NCBI GenBank assembly: GCA_021397835.1
Contig: JAJFZO010000152.1
Location: 232,001 to 296,000, forward strand
From: Moringa oleifera
Taxonomy: Eukaryota; Streptophyta; Magnoliopsida; Brassicales; Moringaceae
DNA: 64,000 bases
Direction of reading: 5' to 3'
Shown: positions 57,045-64,000 of the stretch, one piece after another
Layout: each line of letters begins with the position of its first letter
Numbering within the stretch: position 1 is the first letter of the stretch
Translations under genes and position numbers: made by a program
The notes under the pieces: model-generated
Databases searched by the model: none
The model's input: the letters and a program-made list of their open reading frames with translations, nothing else
Told to the model about the DNA's origin: nothing

Positions 57045-57885
57045 GTAATTATATTAAACTTTGAAGCATCAAGAATGTGCTTCTCATTAATGGGAGTGGA
57101 TCAACTTTTACCTTAAGCACTAGAACCTTGGGTTTGAGCCAATTCAACAAGTTAAATTGCTTAGGGAAGCCTCATAGCTTAGATGGTAAGAAATGGGGGT
57201 ACGAAGAAGTAGATTTCTTTATTTTTCGTCTACTTTTGAAAGGGTTACAATGAAATGTAAAAAGAGAAACAGTGGTGTGTTTGTGAGGAAATAGAGAGAC
57301 GCTCACTAATAGAAAGGGGAAAGGGGAGCCTAAGGGAGTGTATGGGAGCCAAGTCTCTTTCTCTATCTATCCTAAGCTGTTCTCCAAATGGCAGGTGAGC
57401 TGTTAGGAATGGATTATTGACCAAAAGAAGTGTGGTTGATTTGATCAGAATTGCTGATGAATCAATGCAAGAATTGATGAAGGTGGGGATAGGTCTGGCT
57501 AGCAAAGAGGAACAAAGGAGGGGAAAGATGTAAGTCCATTTTCCTTATAGAAGGAGAAATAGGGGAGTGGATAAGGGAAAAACAAAGGTCTGAGAGGCTG
57601 GGCATAGTGTTCTTGGTGCTATGTTAGCAGTATGGTAGAAGCAATATAACAGAAGCAGTATAACAGTAGCAATAGCAATATTGCAGAAGCAATGTAACAG
57701 GGCAGTATAGTAGTATAGCTAAGTAGCTTAGGAATATAGCAATAGCGATATTCAAATAGGTGTAACTTAAAATTTTAAATATAAAATTAAGTTAATCAAA
57801 TATAGTATAAATTTTAAATTAAAATAATTATTTATATAATTTTCTTCTTATATTTACTCTTATTTTTATTGAATTGATCTGCATA
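57045..57885. other. Spacer between the inverted arms
   Basis: About 840 bp unrelated to the arms. Mixed composition with a purine-rich part (57240-57600). It could be a solo LTR or other insertion, but no terminal repeats were found. Confidence 0.4.
57620..57760. repeat. Short irregular repeats AGCAATATAACAG type
   Basis: A run of about ten imperfect copies of a 10-15 bp unit such as AGAAGCAATATAACAG and AGCAGTATAACAG. It lies in the spacer close to the right arm. Confidence 0.7.
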
Positions 57886-57889
57886 AAAT

Positions 57890-60840
57890 GCATAGGATCT
57901 AACCATGGGGTAAGCCCAATGGCTATGGTCTTTTGTCCATTCAGCCCAACCTGGCTGGTAAACAGCAAAAACCAGAAAAGGAGCTCTAATGTAGTCACAA
58001 GCATGCGGGAGAAGCCTGACTGTTGTGATGCCAATGAAGTATAGTGAGTGGTTTGCAATCAATCTGCCACATAAAATTACCGATGACTTGAGGAAGCAAA
58101 AAAAGATCTTGAACAAGACCAATGTACTCCTCCATTTCAGCTTTCCATCCCTGCATCGTGTTGGAACTAGCCGCAGCATCTACGTACCTCTCTGTTTCAA
58201 ATCATCCATGGCTATTTTTCATGGAACGAGCAATCAGAACAACTATATGCCTGATGGGCATAATCAAAATCACGAAACCAGTAGGAAACTCCCTTCAAAG
58301 GGGTCTGAAATTATTGGGTAATCAATGGAATTTATCATTTGCTCTTACAAAACCTATGGCGATCTCTAACCTATCCCACATTGAGAAAAGAACAAATGCT
58401 TTGCTCTTTATAATTCCTGCCTAGGGCCACTCCCGTGTGAGTGCTGTCAGAAGGTTATGAATTAAATTTGTGATTTGATGATTAATCATGATTTGATTGT
58501 GTTTGATCTGTATTGGGTTTCGTGTTTGCATAAGTCATGTAACCTCGACCCATTTCAGGAAGGTTTCTAAACATATTGAGAAGTGCCCACATCAAAAAAA
58601 GTGAGGTTGACGGGCCAGTGGCCCAACGATGATCTATGAGGAATCCCTAGTGGGTAAATTGGATCATCTCGGTTTGTGGTGTGGTGTATTTTGTCTGAAC
58701 TTATTTTTGATTTTAAAAAATAAGTTGATTGTGATTAATTTTTTAACATGGATTAGTTGTAATTAATTATAAATATTATTTGTTTAATAAAATAAATGTC
58801 ATAATTTTGATTTAATTAAAAAAATTCAATATGTCACTTGTTTAATATGGATTAAGTTATAATTTTTAATGAGATAACTAACATGGATGTGTAAAACTCA
58901 ATGATAAACTCTTATTAGCATAAACTCTGTATATAAATTAATTTATTATTTTATAAATATATCATTGATTAAAATTTTTTTTATCATTTTATCATGATAA
59001 ATCAAATAAATTTGATATTTCTATTTGTAGATGTACGACCATAAGAGTTGTTGCTCTTTTAATGCCTACCACATTGCTTTCTCTTTAAACAAACCCTCAA
59101 TGAAAAATTAATTTTTTATAATAATAATAAATAATTTAAAAATAAATATTGATTTATTAATTTGAATTAAAATTAAATTTAAAAATTTTAAATTAAAAAT
59201 ATTTTATAATAAATTTTAATTAATTTTTTTATATATTTATTATGTCATAAATAATTTTAAATTTTTAATATATCAAAAATAATTTTTAAAAAATTCATAT
59301 AGTTAAAAATTTTTAAAAGTCTAAAAAAAGTTGTTTGTAAGTTAAAAAATTTTCAAATTTAAGGAATGAATTTGAAATAATGTATAAAATTTATTTGAGA
59401 TATTTTTTTAAATATTTTAATAACTAAATTCTAGAAGAATTGTTCGAATTAAAATGTAATTTGAACTAAATTGAAACATTAGATATACAAGTAATCTAAC
59501 AAATACATCAAAGTTTAAATTAACAAATAAATATAATATATTATTTTATATATTTAATAAAATAATAAACAAATACAACATATTTTAACAACTTTAAATA
59601 ATATATCATGAAAATTTTCAATTTAGTTGATGTTGTGAATTTTTTTAAAATGACTATTCAAATTGAAAATATTTTATGATAAATTTTAATTTTAAAATTT
59701 TTGCAAATAGAAAAAAAGATTCAAAATATCAACACAAAAAATTAATTTTTTAATATTAAAAATATTTTTCAAAATATTACATAATTAAAATTTAAAAATT
59801 TATAAAAAATAACTCGTCAGTCAAAAATTATTTAAAATTAAAATATTGACTCAAAAAAGTATGTATAATTTATTTAAATTATTATTGAAATATTACAACA
59901 ATAAAACTACTTTAATCTCTTACAATATTTAGAGTTATAGTCCAATTTACAGCTTTTGGATTCAATATCTAATCTAACCAAGTTGAAAAACTAAATTACA
60001 ATTGATTCAATTGACATATCAAAGTCTTGAAAAATAAATTTAATTTAAAGTTTTTTCATATTTATTCTAAAATCTCTTTCATTTATTTCCTTCATTCTCA
60101 CATTAATATATAATAAATCATAATTAAAAAAACATATCTTTAATTTTTTAAACAGATGAAAAAAATATAAGATTAAAGAATCTGATGTCTTGTGACAATG
60201 TTACCTACATGATTTAGAAGCTACTACATTCAATGTGGTAGGATTTCTAATAATATAGTGAATTGATTGTGAAATCAAAATGAGTTGGAAGGGTGTTAGA
60301 AGAATTTTGGCGGGCGCTCTTCTTGTGTTTCTATTTTGTTGTGTGCTTGTGGAAGCCGAAGATAAATACTAAAATTCATTTATTAGATACAAAGTATCCT
60401 TTTCTTTTATGGTTCACTTTATGACATTCAATTGAAAATATTAAAAAGGTTTAAAGGTGCGGACAGTATGAAGAAAAGAAAGATGAGTTGTAGTTTGAGT
60501 TTTTGTGCAGAGCTGCTAACTTTTGACTTTATTTAATAATTTAATGATTGACATTTTCAATTTTAGTGCTATTTTTTGCCTATCAAAAGAGATTCCTTCA
60601 TTAAGGCTGACCATTTATATATATAAGGAAGTCTTGTTAAAAGGACATTACATTTTCATCTGAAAAGTTAGGAACTTGGCCAACAAAATATAATCTCTTG
60701 TGTTAATCAAATAGAAAATAATCATTTGGTTACCAAGGCAGGAAACCAACAGGACACTAGGTTTCTCAAAGGAAAGACTCTAAAACTTTTACTCTAAGAG
60801 AAGGTCTAAAGGCTGATGATTAAAGAGGTTAATTAGTTAA
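57890..60840 (-). repeat. Inverted duplication, right arm
   Basis: Reverse complement of parts of 50795-57040. It ends near 60840 with a segment matching the start of the left arm (AAGAGAAGGTCTAAAGG...). It contains DUF2921 copy C at its inner end and AT-rich flanks outside. Together with the left arm it forms a large imperfect palindrome with an 840-bp loop. Confidence 0.8.
57905..58321 (-). pseudogene. DUF2921 gene copy C, inverted and truncated
   Basis: Minus strand: a stretch like that at 55440-55480 (V-S-Y-W-F-R-D-F-D-Y-A-H), then the middle segment found in copy A but lost from B, then L-Y-F-I-G-I-T-T-V-R-L-L-P-H-A-C-D-Y-I-R-A-P near 57990-58050. It is joined straight onto the family's 3' non-coding tail (C-terminal coding part deleted), which ends near 57895. 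Frameshifts and stops throughout. Confidence 0.8.
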
Positions 60841-60844
60841 AGAC

Positions 60845-62129
60845 ATGTTTAGCCAAAAAGAAATTAAATGATAGAAATTAAAGAAGTTTTCATACGAAAA
60901 TAATTAATAAAGGTTTCTTTTTAAACCTATAAATTCAAGTTAAGTAAATATATGTTGCTAAAATATTCACTAATTTAAATCAAGATACATATTTTTTAGT
61001 TCCAATATTATCGTAATAAAATATTTTTTATTAAATTTGCAAGTTAAATGACACATTCTTTAAGATAATTATTAAAGTTATATAACTTATTATATCACAT
61101 GCATATCTGCCTTTCAATATTATGCTTGCTTTCATATTAGTATTTCTTTTTAATAAAAAGTTTTAATTTTAACTTTTATATAAGTATTTATTTTTTATTT
61201 AATTAATTTTATTCGTTCAAATCTGTTTCAATTAATGAAATGATGTTATTATCCTGAAGTAAAAATAATAAAAATTTACTAATACAAAATACGATGAAAG
61301 GTTAACTTAATTTTAAAACATAGTATATATATATATATATATATTGCAATCGTATAAAAATTGTATAAAATGTGAAATATGCTTTATATTTAATATTGAT
61401 GTCCTGATGTTCAAAATTGTATGTAAAAACTTTGTATCAAAATTATGTAAAATATTATTCATTTTATAATTAATTATTATTAAAACACTCCATATGATTT
61501 CAACTATTAAAAATGTGTTTAATTTTAATGAGTTAAAAATTTTATTTTTTTTGAAAAATATTTTACGACATTATGGTATAATTAGATTTATGTTGGATTT
61601 TAATCAAGTTTAAAGTTCTTATCATTGAGTTTATTCTAATTAATTTTTAAATAATTTTATCATGATAAAATAATAAATAAATATTTAATAAATATTATTA
61701 TTATTAAGAAATCATATTATCCATGTGACATTTACCCTTTCACTAAAATGATAAAAGTTTGAAAGCATAATCTCTCACACACGCATAATATGGAAGCATG
61801 TGTGTGTGTATATATATATATATATATTAGTCATTTCACTTGCATAATAAAATTAAATGAAAGATATATATGCAATTTATTTTTATAATATAACATTGAG
61901 ACTCATATAAATGTAATAATTTAACATTGTAGATATTATAAAAAAGTTGGTAAAAGTTATAGAAAACTCTAATATTTAGTCCATATTATTAAACAAACCT
62001 CATATAGTTTAGTTATTAATTTTTTTGATATGATTTAATTTGATCAAAATTGACAAATTAAGGTTTAATTTATCACTTTTTAAATATGAAAATTTGATTA
62101 ATAACATAAAATAAATATTAAAATTATAT
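60845..62129. other. AT-rich DNA with two TA/TG microsatellites
   Basis: No gene. (TA)n at 61324-61344 and (TG)n(TA)n at 61801-61828 are the only clear structures. Confidence 0.6.
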
Positions 62130-62762
62130 ATAAATTTTATGTTAAAAATAATAATTTATTATTTGATTTTATTATTATTTTTAAAAATTAAAATAAATTT
62201 TGATTTCAAAATACAGAAATTTTAAATTTTAATTTATTTGAAACAAAAAAAGTTTAAAACTTAAAAAATTATTTTAAAATAAAAAATTTCATAAAAATTT
62301 GAAAATTAGAAGCATAAGTGAAAATGACAAAGCTACAAATATATTTAAAAATAATGTTGATTATTATAATTTAATAATTAATTTATGTTAAATAATTTTC
62401 AATGTTTTTGAAAATTTTTTTATTTTTAAATAATGTAAAACTTATCAATTATTTATAAAAATTAAATTGACAATTAAAACCTAAAAATTATTTTAAAACT
62501 AAAAAATTTAACAAGAAATTTAAAAAATTATTTAATACCAATTAATTATTAAATTATAATGATCAATATTATTTTTAAATATATTTGTAGCTTTGTGTTT
62601 TTGATTTTCAAAATTTTTGAGAAAACTTTTATTTTTAAACAATATTTAAGTTTTAAGTTTTTTTATATTTTCAAATATTTTAAATATTTTTATTTTAAAA
62701 TCAAAATTCATTTTAATTTTGAAAATAATAATCAAATCAATTAATAATTTTTTATTTTTATA
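62130..62762. mobile_element. Fold-back (MITE-like) element
   Basis: Two arms of about 230-260 bp are reverse complements with small differences. The inner part is clearest: AAAGCTACAAATATATTTAAAAATAAT near 62330 pairs with ATTATTTTTAAATATATTTGTAGCTTT near 62570-62600. The loop is about 150 bp. No coding capacity. Ends and target duplication were not resolved. Confidence 0.75.
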
Positions 62763-62779
62763 TGAATGGGGAAATCAAA

Positions 62780-62974
62780 CATGCTTAATGCATGTTTCTA
62801 AAATGTGACCGTTGGGAGAGTATTTAATGAGTGAGAGTCACGCATTTGGCATTTCTTCTCCTTCTTCTCCGTCTGCTTCTCTCTTTCCCCTCTCTCTCAA
62901 AACTTCCTCTGCGTCTCTCTTTCTCCATCCTCTGAAAGCTTCCGCCCATTTCTTGAGAAAACAGATCGAATGTG
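62780..62974 (+). repeat. Direct repeat with promoter/leader character, copy 1
   Basis: About 195 bp nearly identical to 63806-64000. It opens CATGCTTAATGCATG, then CGTTGGGAGAGTATTTAATGAG (possible TATA-like) and a long pyrimidine-rich stretch (CTTCTCCGTCTGC..CTCTTTCCCC) like a plant 5' leader. Confidence 0.85.
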
Positions 62975-63805
62975 AAAACCTCAACTGACTCGTCGGACTG
63001 CCCTTTCTGACCCTACCGTTCGTCTCGTTCACCTCTTGAATCAAATAGAATGAAAGGAAAGGCGGATTCATCTTGCTCGAAAGCATCAGCAGATGCAGTC
63101 TAAGAATCCTTTGTTTTCGGGCTTCGATCAGCGCTCTTGTCCAGAGCGAAGAGTAGGCGAAAAAGCACCGCCGAATCTGCATGAGCGGGCTTCTATTGCT
63201 ACATAACAATAGAGCAGGATAGCATTTTAAAAACAGAAAAACAGGGAAAGATATCAAGCCACTGGACCGTGCGAAAATCAGGGCATGGCACACAGCTATA
63301 ATGGAATTTTCATGGGTCTCTTCTGCAAGCATTCTCTCTTGGCTGGCCGAAAGGGGTCCATCAAACTGGTTGGGATATTACTTACAGTATGGGTGAAGAG
63401 CGACCTCATGGACGACGTACTTAACATGTCTCTTGTGTTGGCAGAGGCTTGATGGGTTATCTTGGAAACAAGGTACGTTTTAATTTCCCAGAGTCGGAGA
63501 GTGGAATTATGATGATGTAAGAAAAAATGGCCATCACATCTTCTCGGGTTTTCCAGGGTTCAATTTCAATTAGCATCTCATTACACCAAATCTGCAGTCA
63601 TTTGACCTCTGGGCAGGAGGGAGATGAACTATGGAGAGACTCAGATCTTGTGCAGATCCTAAGGAAGACAAGGTTTCCAAGGGACCATGGCACGGGAGAT
63701 GAGAACTCTCCTCAAACAATTCTCGACCATGAGTAAAACCCTTACTCTCACTTTTTTCTGTCCATACTTAGCTAATGAATCAATAATGATCAAATCTTCA
63801 TCATA
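62975..63805 (+). pseudogene. Unrecognised gene-like segment between direct repeats
   Basis: Plus strand opens M-K-G-K-A-D-S-S-C-S-K-A-S-A-D-A-V (about 63050), a stop, then E-S-F-V-F-G-L-R-S-A-L-L, and further stretches such as M-G-Y-L-G-N-K-V-R-F-N-F-P-E-S-E and E-L-W-R-D-S-D-L-V-Q, all separated by stops. Composition is closer to coding DNA than its surroundings. Family not recognised. Minus-strand frames here are weaker. Confidence 0.35.
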
Positions 63806-64000
63806 CATGCTTAATGCATGTTTCTAAAATGTGACCGTTGGGAGAGTATTTAAAGAGTGAGAGTCACGCATTTGGCATTTCTTCTTCTTCTTCTCCGTCT
63901 GCTCCTCTCTTTCCCCTCTCTCTCAAAACTTCCTCTGCGTCTCTCTTTCTCCACCCTCTGAAAACTTCCTCCCATTTCTTGAGTAAACAGATCAAATGTG
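63806..64000 (+). repeat. Direct repeat with promoter/leader character, copy 2
   Basis: Second copy, 1,026 bp after the first and running to the window edge. A gene or second element unit may continue beyond. Confidence 0.85.

Noticed and set aside
57245..57505. 86-codon minus-strand frame in the spacer
   Set aside because: Serine/leucine-rich translation of a purine-rich tract with no conserved features.

Overview
This 64 kb window looks like nuclear DNA of a eudicot plant. It is AT-rich, and the only complete genes have introns and plant-specific products: a reversibly glycosylated polypeptide, plus a small conserved-looking protein split over three exons. Broken pieces of a PSB27-H2-like chloroplast protein, mitochondrial glycerol-3-phosphate dehydrogenase (SDP6), a BAHD acyltransferase and DUF2921 membrane proteins also point to a land plant. 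The species cannot be fixed from the sequence.

Layout. 1-8.1 kb: a decayed LINE on the minus strand, split by a Ty1-copia element that has paired LTRs, a 5-bp target duplication and a primer site but has lost most of its reverse transcriptase. 8.6-13.2 kb: the only intact gene territory, on the minus strand. An 87-codon, three-exon ORF ends just 101 nt before the start codon of an RGP5-like gene, so the two may share a transcript. 14.1-17.3 kb: a CACTA-like DNA transposon with 3-bp flanking duplication, GC-rich tandem arrays and a fragment resembling plastid trnL-CAA. 17.3-20.2 kb: AT-rich DNA with no gene seen. 20.2-21.5 kb: an LTR- or promoter-like region reading leftwards. 21.6-22.1 kb: a PSB27-H2-like pseudogene. 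22.3-28.0 kb: a rearranged tandem of two related copia copies on the minus strand. 28.8-29.3 kb: a BAHD pseudogene.

31-60.8 kb is dominated by four decayed copies of a DUF2921 gene and their flanking DNA. Copy D is at 31.2 kb. Copy A (37.2-45.4 kb) is split by a 5.8 kb copia element with a perfect CCAAC target duplication. Copy B is at 55.4 kb, and copy C at 58 kb is inverted. B and C lie in the two arms of a large imperfect inverted duplication (about 50.8-57.0 and 57.9-60.8 kb). Between A and B are a T-rich tract, a second CACTA terminus with GC-rich repeats, and the last two exons of an SDP6 pseudogene.

60.8-64 kb holds AT-rich DNA, a fold-back element of about 630 bp, and a promoter/leader-like segment of about 195 bp repeated directly 1,026 bp apart. 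Apart from the 9-13 kb locus, nothing here looks like a functioning gene set; most of the window is layered transposon insertion and gene decay.
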